Source: Prevotella sp. UBA1705
GTDB lineage: Bacteria; Bacteroidota; Bacteroidia; Bacteroidales; Bacteroidaceae
Assembly: GCA_002317385.1 (NCBI GenBank)
Contig: DCJH01000054.1
Coordinates: 2,036-18,521, forward strand
Length of the DNA stretch: 16,486 nt
Direction: 5' to 3'
Made by a program: the position numbers and the translations under genes. Numbering within the stretch: the stretch's first letter is position 1; every line of letters starts with the position of its first letter. Positions 1 through 7,589 of this stretch are shown in pieces. The notes beneath the pieces are model-generated. The model made no database searches. It saw nothing but the letters and a program-made list of their open reading frames with translations, and was not told the origin of the DNA.

Positions 1-18
1 GCTTCTTGTTTTCCGGAA

Positions 19-3000
19 TTAGAAAGTAAGGTTCAGGCCCACGACCACCGTACGGACGTTGGGATAGGTTCCCCAGTCGATGCCCATCTGCGTAGCGCTC
101 TCCGACTGGCTCACCTCCGGATCGTAACCCGAATAGCCGGTCCAGGTGATGAAGTTCTGGAGCGAGACGTACGGCTGGATGCGCGTGATGTTGATGCGCT
201 TGAGCTTCGGCGAGGTGATGTCGTACGACAGGGTGATGTTCTTCACCTTGAGGTAGGAGCCGTCCTCGACCCAGTAGGACGAATTCTTCACGTTCCAGGC
301 GGGGTTGTCCGAGCGGAACACGTCGGTCTGCTGGCCCGGAATGCGCCAGCGCCGCAGGACCGTGGTGGTCTGGTTGTTGGCCGAGGCCATGCCCTCGGTC
401 TCGATGCGCGAGGCGTTGAAAATGTCGTTGCCATAGGAGCCCGTGATCAGAATGTTCAGGTTAAGCCCCTTCCACGAGAAGTTGTTGGTCATGCCGAAGG
501 TGAACTTGGGATTGGCGTTGCCGATCCAGGTCTTGTCCAGCGGCGTGATCTCGCCGTCGCCGTTGCGGTCCTCGTAAACCAGGTCGCCCGTCTCGGGATC
601 GACCCCCTTGGAGACATAGCCCCAGAACATCGAAAGCGGGTGGCCCGGGGTCATGCGCACGACGTTGTCGTTGGTCGCGTCGGAGGTCGTGGCGTAGTAG
701 TAGACCTGCTTCAGGTTGAGTTTTTCGACCTTGTTGCGGTTGAGCGAAACGTTCAGGTCGGTCGACCAGTTGAAATCCTTCCGGGCGATGTTGACCGACG
801 AAAGGGTGATCTCGAAGCCCTGGTTCGACATCTCGCCGTCGTTGCGCGTGATGTTGGGATAGGGCGAGGGCAGAGGCACGCTCATCAGCATGTCCTTGGT
901 GTACTTGTAGTAATAGTCGAGCGAGAGGCTCAAACGGTTGTTCAGCAGCGCGAAATCGAGTCCGACGTTGGTCTGCGAGGAGGTCTCCCACGTAAGGTCC
1001 TCGTTCTTGATGTTGCTGCGACCGCCGACCGTCGGCACGGCCTGCGCATTCTCGGTCAGCGTCCAGTCGTAGTAGTTGGTGCTGTACTGCTGCATCCAGC
1101 CGTACTCCGCCAGACCCGCCTGGTTACCGGTCTGTCCCCAGCCGGCGCGCAGTTTCAGGTCGTTGATCCACGACACGTCGCGCAGGAACTTCTCGCCCGA
1201 GATGCGCCACGCGGCCGAGAACGAGGGGAAGTAACCCCAGCGGTGGCCGGGAGCCAGCTTCGAGGAACCGTCGGCGCGGAAATTGGCCGTCACGAGGTAC
1301 TTGCTGTCGTAGTTGTACGACACGCGCGCCAGATAGGACATGATCGACCACTCCGATTTGCCGTAGCTCTGGCCGCGGACGCCGCCGTTGTTACCGCCGT
1401 TCAGGTTGGGAATGGCGTTGTTGTTGGTCGAGGAGAAATAGGAGCGCGAGCCGCTCAACTGCTCCCACACGGAGGTCGTGGCCGACGTGCCGGCCATCAC
1501 TTCGAGGCTGTGGCGGTCGAACGACTTGTTCCAGGTCAGGATGTTGTCATAGACCATGCGCATATCGTCGGAACGGGTGTCCGAGGCGGTTCCATGCTGC
1601 GTCCGTCCGTAGGAGGTGCGGATCGGGTCGAGGAACGACGACGAGTGGACCCAGCGGCGGTCCATCGAAACCGTCGACTTGAAGGTCAGATCCTTGGCCA
1701 GGTAGAACGTCAGGCCGCCGGAGAGCAGCAGGCGGTCGGTAACATCCTGGTTGTAATCCGTGCGGGCCATGTTCTCACGCGGCGAGGTGAGGTTGGCGCC
1801 GTAAAAATTATTGTAGAACTGCTGGGGATTCTCGGGGTCCCAGATCGGCGCGTAGGTCGGGGTCGTGATGGCCGACACCACCACGCCGGCGCGGTTGGCG
1901 CCCTGACCCGAGATGATCGTGCCCTTGGTGGTGTAGTGCGAGAAAGTCGTCGAGGCGTTGGCCGAAACCCATTTGAAAATCTTCTTGTCGAAGCTGGCCT
2001 TCACGTTGTAACGGTCCGAAGAGGTGGTGTTGATGATGCCCTTTTCGTTGGTGTAGCCGCCGCCGAGGTAATAGGACGAGTTTTCATCGCCGTTGGAGAC
2101 CGAGAACTGGTAGTTCTGGTTGACGCCCGTCGAGTAGGTTTCGTCGAACCAGTCGGTCCGGTCGGTCAGATCGGCCGGAAGCCCCGACACGGCGCCGTTC
2201 TCCTCCATCAGGTCGCGGTACTGCCGGGCATTGAGCACGTCGTAGCTCTTGGTCACCTTCGAAATGCCGACGAAGGTCGAGAACGAAATCTCGGGGCCCC
2301 GTTTCCGGCTGCCCTGCTTGGTGGTGATGAGCACCACGCCGTTGGCGGCGCGCGAACCGTAGATGGCGGCCGACGAGGCGTCCTTCAGCACCTGCATCGA
2401 CTCGATTTCGTTGGGAGAGAGGTAAGCGATGGCGTAGTTTCCTTCGCCCACGGGAACGCCGTCGACCACATAGAGCGGGTCGGAACCGGCATTGATAGTG
2501 GCCAGACCGCGGATGTTGATCGACACAGCCGAACCAGGAGCACCCGACGTCTGCATGGAGGTGATACCCGAGATGCGGCCCTGCAGCGCCTGGTCCACAT
2601 TGGTGATGGGGGCCGACTTCAGCGTCTTCTCATCCATCGAGGCCGACGCTCCGGCCAGGTCGCTCTTCTTCATCGTACCATAGCCCACAACCACCACCTC
2701 GTCGATGGAGTGCTGGTCCTCGGCCAAGTTGATGGTATAGGTAGCCCGTCCGTCGGTGCGGATGGTCTGGGTGGTGTAGCCCACATACGACACTTCGAGC
2801 ACAGCACCTCTCGGAGCATTGAGCACGAAGTTGCCATCCATGTCCGTAACGGTAGCAATCGATGTACCCTTCACCTTCACCGTGGCCCCGATGATGGGCC
2901 CCTGAGAGTTGGAAACGGTACCTCTTACCTGCCTGTCCTGTTGGACCGCAGCAGAAAGAATGGGTTCACCACTCGCGTAGACGCACGGCGAGTAGCTGAG

Positions 3001-3060
3001 CAATGCCAAGGATAAAGTTCCTGTGAGCAATAACGCATGCTTTTTGTTTGTTAGTTCCAT
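19..3060 (-). CDS. susC: SusC-family TonB-dependent outer-membrane glycan transporter
   Basis: A 1013-residue protein, full length for the SusC family. Residues 1 to about 30 form a signal peptide (a basic stretch after MELTNKK, then a Leu-rich core, cleavage near VYAS). A carboxypeptidase-regulatory-like domain follows at about 43-120 (RGTVSNSQGPIIGATVKVKG). The plug domain begins at the family hallmark DEVVVVGYGTMKKSDLAGA and contains PLYVVDGVPVGEG and MQVLKDASSAAIYGSRAANG. The rest is a 22-strand-type beta-barrel ending in LNLTF, with the terminal Phe expected for outer-membrane insertion. By family knowledge it imports oligosaccharides with a SusD lipoprotein lid. No susD is visible; it would lie beyond position 1, downstream on the same strand. 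The gene diverges from the mannan operon and shares promoter-proximal motifs with it, so I infer that it imports mannan oligosaccharides. Its substrate is not proven by the sequence. Confidence 0.96.
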   Translation of the reverse strand: MELTNKKHALLLTGTLSLALLSYSPCVYASGEPILSAAVQQDRQVRGTVSNSQGPIIGATVKVKGTSIATVTDMDGNFVLNAPRGAVLEVSYVGYTTQTIRTDGRATYTINLAEDQHSIDEVVVVGYGTMKKSDLAGASASMDEKTLKSAPITNVDQALQGRISGITSMQTSGAPGSAVSINIRGLATINAGSDPLYVVDGVPVGEGNYAIAYLSPNEIESMQVLKDASSAAIYGSRAANGVVLITTKQGSRKRGPEISFSTFVGISKVTKSYDVLNARQYRDLMEENGAVSGLPADLTDRTDWFDETYSTGVNQNYQFSVSNGDENSSYYLGGGYTNEKGIINTTSSDRYNVKASFDKKIFKWVSANASTTFSHYTTKGTIISGQGANRAGVVVSAITTPTYAPIWDPENPQQFYNNFYGANLTSPRENMARTDYNQDVTDRLLLSGGLTFYLAKDLTFKSTVSMDRRWVHSSSFLDPIRTSYGRTQHGTASDTRSDDMRMVYDNILTWNKSFDRHSLEVMAGTSATTSVWEQLSGSRSYFSSTNNNAIPNLNGGNNGGVRGQSYGKSEWSIMSYLARVSYNYDSKYLVTANFRADGSSKLAPGHRWGYFPSFSAAWRISGEKFLRDVSWINDLKLRAGWGQTGNQAGLAEYGWMQQYSTNYYDWTLTENAQAVPTVGGRSNIKNEDLTWETSSQTNVGLDFALLNNRLSLSLDYYYKYTKDMLMSVPLPSPYPNITRNDGEMSNQGFEITLSSVNIARKDFNWSTDLNVSLNRNKVEKLNLKQVYYYATTSDATNDNVVRMTPGHPLSMFWGYVSKGVDPETGDLVYEDRNGDGEITPLDKTWIGNANPKFTFGMTNNFSWKGLNLNILITGSYGNDIFNASRIETEGMASANNQTTTVLRRWRIPGQQTDVFRSDNPAWNVKNSSYWVEDGSYLKVKNITLSYDITSPKLKRINITRIQPYVSLQNFITWTGYSGYDPEVSQSESATQMGIDWGTYPNVRTVVVGLNLTF

Positions 3061-3206
3061 ATAAATATAGAGTTTAGTTTTCAGCTCTTTGATAGAATCT
3101 GTTTCACTGTTTAATATAGGTAGACACTATCTTGACACGCAGGATAGGTATCGGTCGGTTGGTCCTCTCAAGAACCCAAGATGATGTTGGTTATTCAATC
3201 TCGTTG

Positions 3207-3235
3207 CAAATTTAGATTTTATTTTCCCAAAACAA
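3207..3235 (-). promoter_or_regulatory. susC promoter (Bacteroides-type -33/-7)
   Basis: On the minus strand a -7 box TAAATTTG (plus-strand 3207-3214) fits the Bacteroides consensus TAnnTTTG. A TTG at 3233-3235 lies 18 bp upstream, slightly shorter than the usual 19-21 bp spacer. Transcription would start near 3200 and leave a leader of about 140 nt before the susC ATG. The leader has no Shine-Dalgarno sequence, which is usual in this phylum. The upstream end touches the first of two operator-like repeats, the layout expected for an activated promoter. Confidence 0.55.
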
Positions 3236-3269
3236 TGATACTTTTTTGTCATTTCATCATACTATTTTG
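3235..3269. promoter_or_regulatory. Two direct operator-like repeats upstream of susC
   Basis: The 14-mers ATGATACTTTTTTG (3235-3248) and ATCATACTATTTTG (3256-3269) match at 12 of 14 positions. Their starts are 21 bp apart, two helical turns, so both face the same side of the DNA. Tandem half-sites at about 21 bp spacing next to the -33 element are typical of AraC-family activators. An exact copy of the first 14-mer lies at 3682-3695 beside the divergent promoter. I infer an operator for the local AraC-type regulator at 11495-12388. A hybrid two-component regulator encoded elsewhere is an alternative. Confidence 0.5.
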
Positions 3270-3464
3270 TTAAACACGTTTTTATTTTCGTTCACAAGTG
3301 TTTGCAAAACCCTTATTTTTCCCCTTTTTGCCCCCACTCCATCCCTCCACCCGATCCATGTCATGCCCCTGCCGCAGAACCGAGCCGACAATCCCATCCG
3401 GCAGCCTCCGTCTATACCATATTATATATAGGCAGAAACGCCCGTATCTGGGCGCTTTGCCTTG

Positions 3465-3538
3465 AGGTACTAATCGCGACGGAATAAGGTAGTAATCGCG
3501 TCGCGAAAAGGTACTAAAGGCGACGCGATTACTACCTT
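3465..3538. repeat. Three 22-bp-spaced repeats with an 18-bp perfect inverted repeat
   Basis: AGGTACTAATCGCGACG (3465-3481), AGGTAGTAATCGCGTCG (3487-3503) and AGGTACTAAAGGCGACG (3509-3525) are related 17-mers starting exactly 22 bp apart. The second, extended one base to 3486-3503, is also matched by its perfect 18-nt reverse complement at 3521-3538 across a 17-nt loop. A competing shorter pairing is possible between CGAAAAGGTA (3504-3513) and TACCTTTTCG (3533-3542). No T-run follows, so this is not a simple terminator. Possible roles are a protein-binding array, a structured RNA, or a REP-like intergenic repeat. Confidence 0.75.
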
Positions 3539-3681
3539 TTCGCCAAGCCTCTGCCATGTCCCCTCATTTCGGCCCCGTAGAGATGCCTTTTTCAAGGCAT
3601 GGGAATGGTGAAAAGAATCTAACGGGATGATATCATGGGCAGATTGGATTTTCACTGCCGTTGAAATATAGCCGCCCGGCG

Positions 3682-3716
3682 ATGATACTTTTTTGATAGG
3701 ATAAAAATAGTATCGG
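3682..3716. promoter_or_regulatory. Operator-like imperfect dyad upstream of the mannan operon
   Basis: ATGATACTTTTTTG at 3682-3695 is identical to the motif beside the susC promoter. It pairs as an imperfect dyad with AAAAATAGTATC at 3703-3714, giving GATACT at one end and AGTATC at the other. The right half, read toward the operon, shares AAAATAGTAT with the reverse complement of the second susC-side repeat. The block sits about 42-76 bp upstream of the -7 box of the operon promoter, a normal position for an activator site. I infer shared control of both transcripts. Confidence 0.45.
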
Positions 3717-3757
3717 TTTTCAGCAAAAAAATACAAACTATTCTCCCAAGATAACCC

Positions 3758-3765
3758 TATCTTTG
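3758..3765 (+). promoter_or_regulatory. Mannan operon promoter -7 box
   Basis: TATCTTTG fits the Bacteroides -7 consensus TAnnTTTG and lies about 54 bp before the first ATG of the operon. No good TTTG -33 element occurs 19-21 bp upstream. This fits a promoter that depends on an activator bound at the dyad at 3682-3716. Transcription would start near 3772. No other clear promoter is visible before the AraC gene, so this one probably drives all six genes. Confidence 0.5.
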
Positions 3766-3818
3766 CAAGCGAAAATAAACCTAAACGCTAAAAAAGCCAT
3801 CATCAACGTTTGAATAGG

Positions 3819-5099
3819 ATGAAAAGGATATTGTTTTTTATGATGCTTTGCCTTGCCGTGACCGTCAAGGCGCAGATTCGTGGCAACAACATTGTGGTGC
3901 AGGTATCGCCCGACCGTGCCGACTGGACCTACAAAGTCGGCGAGACCGCCCGTCTCACCGCCACCGTATTGAAGTCGGGATGCCCCATGGAAGGGGTGCA
4001 GGTGGACTATGAGGCCGGCCCGGTGATGTATCCCGACGTGAGGAAAGACAACGTCACCCTGCCCCACGGCCAGTTCTCCTGGAAGGCCACCATGAAGCAG
4101 CCGGGCTTCTACCGACTGAAACTCAGGGCCCATGTAGACGGCAAGGACTACGAGGGACTCTGCACCGTGGGCTTCTCGCCCGAGCGCATCCAGCCCACGC
4201 CCAACTGTCCCGACGACTTCGACGGTTTCTGGCAGAATGCCCTCAAGGAGGCCCGCTACACCGCCTTGGAGCCCACGCGCCGCCTGCTGCCCGAGCGTTG
4301 CACCGAGAAGGTGAACGTCTATGAGGTGAGCTTCCATAACGTGAGTTGGGGAAGTCGCACGTTTGGCATACTCTGCGTGCCCACCAAGCCGGGTCGCTAT
4401 CCGGCTCTGCTGCGCGTGCCCGGAGCGGGTGTTCGTCCCTATGCCGGCGACATCTGGACGGCCGAGCAGGGTTGCATCACGCTGGAGATAGGCGTCCACG
4501 GCATTCCAGTGACCCTGCCGCAGAGCGTCTACGACAATCTGGGCAGCGGCGCCCTCAAGGCCTATGCCCTCGACAATCTCGACGACCGCGACCGCATGCC
4601 CTACAAACGCATATTCATGGGTGCCGTGCGCGCCATAGACTATATTGCCACGCTGCCCGAGTGGAACGGCGAGCAGCTCGGCGTGGCAGGCTCCAGTCAG
4701 GGCGGCATGCTCTCGCTGGTGTGCGCCGCGCTCGACAATCGCGTGACGTTCATCGGCGTGGTACACGATGCGCTCTGCGACCACACGGCCTCGCTCCACG
4801 GCGTGGCCTGCGGCTGGCCCCACTATTTCTATGGCGTGAAGAACCCCGACCCTAAGAAAGTGAAGGTGAGCGGCTATTTCGACGGCGTGAACTTCGCCCG
4901 CCGCGTCACCTGCAAGGGGTGGTATTCCTTCGGCTACAACGACGAGGTGGTGCCTCCCAACAGCGCCTACGGCACCTACAACGTGGTGACGGCCCCCAAG
5001 GAGCTGAGCCTCTATCCGCAGACCGGACACTTCTGGTATCAGGAGCAATGGGACGAATGGGAAAACTGGTTGCTACGACAAATGAATCTCCGACCATGA
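3819..5099 (+). CDS. CE7-like acetyl (xylan/mannan) esterase, secreted
   Basis: A 426-residue alpha/beta hydrolase of the acetyl xylan esterase (AXE1/CE7) type. A signal peptide (MKRILFFMMLCLAVTVKA, then Gln) is followed by an Ig-like beta domain at about 20-125 and the hydrolase domain from about 135. The catalytic triad is visible: Ser293 in GSSQGG, Asp375 in GYNDEVVPP and His404 in TGHFWY. I chose ATG 3819 because it begins the signal peptide; an in-frame TTG at 3810 adds three residues with no support. The likely role is removing acetyl groups from mannan or glucomannan so the mannanases can act, inferred from its place as first gene of the operon. The extra N-terminal domain is longer than in classical CE7 cephalosporin/xylan deacetylases. 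Its stop codon overlaps the next ATG (ATGA), indicating coupled translation. Confidence 0.85.
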   Translation: MKRILFFMMLCLAVTVKAQIRGNNIVVQVSPDRADWTYKVGETARLTATVLKSGCPMEGVQVDYEAGPVMYPDVRKDNVTLPHGQFSWKATMKQPGFYRLKLRAHVDGKDYEGLCTVGFSPERIQPTPNCPDDFDGFWQNALKEARYTALEPTRRLLPERCTEKVNVYEVSFHNVSWGSRTFGILCVPTKPGRYPALLRVPGAGVRPYAGDIWTAEQGCITLEIGVHGIPVTLPQSVYDNLGSGALKAYALDNLDDRDRMPYKRIFMGAVRAIDYIATLPEWNGEQLGVAGSSQGGMLSLVCAALDNRVTFIGVVHDALCDHTASLHGVACGWPHYFYGVKNPDPKKVKVSGYFDGVNFARRVTCKGWYSFGYNDEVVPPNSAYGTYNVVTAPKELSLYPQTGHFWYQEQWDEWENWLLRQMNLRP

Positions 5100-6385
5100 A
5101 ACAGATCTATCGCTGGCTGCTCACAGCCCTGCTGGCCCTGTCTATGGGGCAGGCCCACGCACAGAGTTCGTTCATCCATACCCGTCAGGCCCAACTGTGG
5201 CGCGACGGTCGCCCCTACTACTATGTGGGCACCAATTTCTGGTATGGCGCCATCCTCGGTTCCGAGGGACGGGGCGGCGACCGCAAGCGCCTGTGTCGCG
5301 AGCTCGACCAGATGAAGCGCCTCGGCATCGACAACCTGCGCATTCTCGTGGGCAGCGACGGCCCCGAGGGCGTGAGAACCAAGGTGGAGCCCACGCTGCA
5401 ACGCGCTCCGGGCGTCTACAACGACACCATCCTGGCCGGGCTCGACTATCTGCTCCAGCAGATGCAGCGCCGCAAGATGGTGGCCGTGCTCTACCTGAAC
5501 AACTCTTGGGAGTGGAGCGGCGGCTACAGTTTCTATCTCGAACACGCCGGCATGGGTCGCGCCCCACGCCCCAACGAAGACGGATATCCGGCCTACATGA
5601 ACTTTGTGGAGCAGTATGCCACGAACCAGAAGGCCCACCATCTGTTCTACGACTATGTGAGGTTCATCCTCGGCCGCACCAACCGCTACACCGGACGGCG
5701 CTATGTAGACGACCCCACCATCATGTCGTGGCAGATTGGCAATGAGCCGCGGGCGTTCAGCAAGCAGGCCCTGCCCGCCTTCAAGGCATGGCTCCGCGAG
5801 GCTTCGGCCCTCATCCGCAGCCTCGACCGCAACCATCTCATCTCCCTCGGCACCGAGGGTCCGTGGGGCTGCGAGGGCGAGCTGAGCAGCTATGAGGACG
5901 TGTGTGCCGACCCCAACATCGACTATACCAATGTGCATGTGTGGCCCTACAACTGGGGATGGGCCAAGAGCGACTCGCTCATCGACAACGTGAGTCGGGC
6001 CTGCCGCAACTCGAAGGAGTATATCGAGCAGAGCTTAGAGGTATCGCGCCGACTGGGTAAACCGCTTGTGATGGAGGAGTTTGGCTATCCGCGCGACGGC
6101 TTCTCGTTCTCCAAGCAGTCGCCGACCCGCGCACGCGACACCTATTACAAATACATCTTCTCGCTCATCGAGGCCAACGCCCGCCAGCGTGGAAACTTTG
6201 CCGGGTGTAACTTCTGGGGGTGGGGCGGACTGGCTCAGCCCCGCCACGAGCAGTGGATGCCCGGCGATGACTATACCGGCGACCCCGCCCAGGAGCAGCA
6301 GGGGCTCAACTCGGTGTTCGCCTCCGATGCCTCTACGCTCAGGATTGTGAAACAAGCCAACAAGGCCCTGCGCAAGATGCGCTGA
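5096..6385 (+). CDS. GH5 endo-beta-1,4-mannanase (GH5_7-like), secreted
   Basis: A 429-residue (beta/alpha)8 glycoside hydrolase. The signal peptide ends near QAHAQ. Conserved GH5 landmarks are NLRILVGSDG on an early strand, the acid/base Glu217 in WQIGNEPR, the substrate-site segment NVHVWPYNWGW, and the nucleophile Glu328 in MEEFGYPR. The HVWPYNWGW and EEFGYPRDG signatures are those of GH5 subfamily 7 mannanases. It would cleave beta-1,4-mannan or glucomannan backbones at the surface or in the periplasm. No Cys lipobox is seen, so a periplasmic site is more likely. ATG 5096 was chosen because it starts the signal peptide and overlaps the preceding stop. The frame stays open further upstream, but that part is only out-of-frame esterase sequence. 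Confidence 0.92.
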   Translation: MKQIYRWLLTALLALSMGQAHAQSSFIHTRQAQLWRDGRPYYYVGTNFWYGAILGSEGRGGDRKRLCRELDQMKRLGIDNLRILVGSDGPEGVRTKVEPTLQRAPGVYNDTILAGLDYLLQQMQRRKMVAVLYLNNSWEWSGGYSFYLEHAGMGRAPRPNEDGYPAYMNFVEQYATNQKAHHLFYDYVRFILGRTNRYTGRRYVDDPTIMSWQIGNEPRAFSKQALPAFKAWLREASALIRSLDRNHLISLGTEGPWGCEGELSSYEDVCADPNIDYTNVHVWPYNWGWAKSDSLIDNVSRACRNSKEYIEQSLEVSRRLGKPLVMEEFGYPRDGFSFSKQSPTRARDTYYKYIFSLIEANARQRGNFAGCNFWGWGGLAQPRHEQWMPGDDYTGDPAQEQQGLNSVFASDASTLRIVKQANKALRKMR

Positions 6386-6449
6386 CCGTTGCTGTTTCTT
6401 TTTCCAACAAAACGATATTCGAAACCATCTTTCTTAAACCTCAAGACAA

Positions 6450-7514
6450 ATGAAGCATACCTATATCCTCGCCGTCTGCCTGCTCTTAGGCCTATCAGCC
6501 TCGGCCAAGAAACTCACCCCCGCCCAGCAACTGATAAACCGTCTGGCCCAGTTGCGCACCCGCGGCACGATGATGGGACAGCAGGACGCGCTGTTCTACG
6601 GCACCACATGGAAGTGGGAATACGGGCGCAGCGACATGAAGGACGTGTGCGGCGACCACCCTGCAGTGCTGGGATGCGACCTGAGCGGCATCGAGAGAAA
6701 CAGGCCCGACAACATCGACGGCGTGCCCTTCGACAAGATGAGAGAGCAGATGGTCGACTTCGCTAAGCAGGGAGGCATCATCACCCTGAGCTGGCACGTG
6801 GACAATCCGGCCAACGACAGCAATGCGTGGAACGTGCAGGTGCCAGCCGTGGCCTCTGTGCTGCCCGGCGGAAAGAACCATGACAAGATGATGCAATGGA
6901 TAGACCGCACCATCGACTACATCAAGACACTGAAGACTGCCGACGGCCAACTCATTCCCGTCATCTATCGACCGTGGCACGAGATGAGCGGCGGATGGTT
7001 CTGGTGGGGGGCGAAGCATTGCACCACCAAGGAGTTCAAGCAGCTCTACCACATGGTGGTGAAACGGTTCAGACGGGCCCAAGTGACCAACGTGGTGTGG
7101 AGCTATTCGCCCGGCGCCGACGCCAACGACACGCCCGAACGATTCTTCTCGTTCTATCCCGGCGACAAATACGTAGACCTGCTCGGCTTCGACTGCTACC
7201 AATACGGCACCAGTCAGGAGTTCATCGCCACCTGCCAGCGCGAGCTGAAGATCATGGACGACTATGCTTCGCGCCACCACAAGCTCTACGCCGTGACCGA
7301 GGCGGGCTATCGCAACACCCCCGACGCCCACTGGTTCACCACAGTGCTGCGCGCCTCCTTCCGTGGATTCACGCCCTGCTACGTGCTCCTCTGGCGCAAT
7401 GCGTGGGATATCAAGGAGGAGAACTTCGGTCCGGCGCCCGAGAAATCGTGTGCCGACGACTTCCGCCAACTGCATGCCGACCCCACTCTCCTGTTCTTGA
7501 AGGACATGAGATAG
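6450..7514 (+). CDS. GH26 beta-mannanase (mannobiose-releasing type)
   Basis: A 354-residue GH26 catalytic protein. The signal peptide ends near LSASA. The acid/base Glu178 lies in YRPWHEMSGGWFWWG and the nucleophile Glu284 in YAVTEAGYRN. Both motifs are diagnostic for GH26 mannanases, and WFWWG forms part of the sugar-binding cleft. In Bacteroides fragilis a GH26 enzyme in the same gene order is an exo-acting, mannobiose-forming mannanase, so I infer that this one supplies mannobiose to the epimerase/phosphorylase pair downstream. Exo action itself cannot be read from the sequence. It follows the GH5 gene by 64 nt. A Cys at position 10 lacks a proper lipobox (LAVC), so this is probably a soluble periplasmic enzyme. 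Confidence 0.93.
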   Translation: MKHTYILAVCLLLGLSASAKKLTPAQQLINRLAQLRTRGTMMGQQDALFYGTTWKWEYGRSDMKDVCGDHPAVLGCDLSGIERNRPDNIDGVPFDKMREQMVDFAKQGGIITLSWHVDNPANDSNAWNVQVPAVASVLPGGKNHDKMMQWIDRTIDYIKTLKTADGQLIPVIYRPWHEMSGGWFWWGAKHCTTKEFKQLYHMVVKRFRRAQVTNVVWSYSPGADANDTPERFFSFYPGDKYVDLLGFDCYQYGTSQEFIATCQRELKIMDDYASRHHKLYAVTEAGYRNTPDAHWFTTVLRASFRGFTPCYVLLWRNAWDIKEENFGPAPEKSCADDFRQLHADPTLLFLKDMR

Positions 7515-7589
7515 GATGTGGCCCGAGCGGATTAGAGAACAGAAAGATTTAGAATCAGCCCAAAAATCACATTCTCAACATATCAAACT

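Larger units (their letters stand above)
3270..3818. other. Divergent intergenic region without a supported gene
   Basis: No convincing protein lies between the two divergent promoters. Short open frames (such as 3246-3431) lack family features and run through AT-rich and repeat sequence. Visible structure comprises the repeat array at 3465-3538, a small hairpin with 7-bp arms ATGCCTT/AAGGCAT at 3583-3600 without a following T-run, and the regulatory dyad and promoter at 3682-3765. The roughly 200 bp before 3465 include a C-rich, repeat-poor stretch (3320-3410) in which I see nothing. Confidence 0.6.

Noticed and set aside
640..3015. A 791-codon open frame on the plus strand
   Set aside because: It is antisense to the unmistakable susC gene. 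Its translation is rich in Val, Arg, Gly and His with no domain, and such long shadows are common opposite GC-rich genes.
3246..3431. Short plus-strand open frame in the divergent region
   Set aside because: It begins inside the operator-like repeats, has no family resemblance and no promoter.
3465..3538. CRISPR-like repeat spacing
   Set aside because: Units of 17 bp with only 5-bp gaps, of which the gaps are not unique spacers, plus an inverted copy, do not fit a CRISPR array. No cas gene is near.
3583..3600. Hairpin ATGCCTT/AAGGCAT as a terminator
   Set aside because: The stem is only 7 bp and no T-run follows on either strand.
3810..3818. TTG start for the esterase
   Set aside because: ATG 3819 begins a standard signal peptide; the three extra residues add nothing.
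3738..5048. A 436-codon open frame on the minus strand
   Set aside because: It runs opposite the esterase with an intact catalytic triad and covers the operon promoter. Its low-complexity Val/Gly/His composition has no recognisable motif.
6459..6479. Lipoprotein signal in the GH26 enzyme
   Set aside because: Cys10 is preceded by LAV rather than a proper lipobox, and the hydrophobic core continues past it to a normal cleavage site near LSASA.
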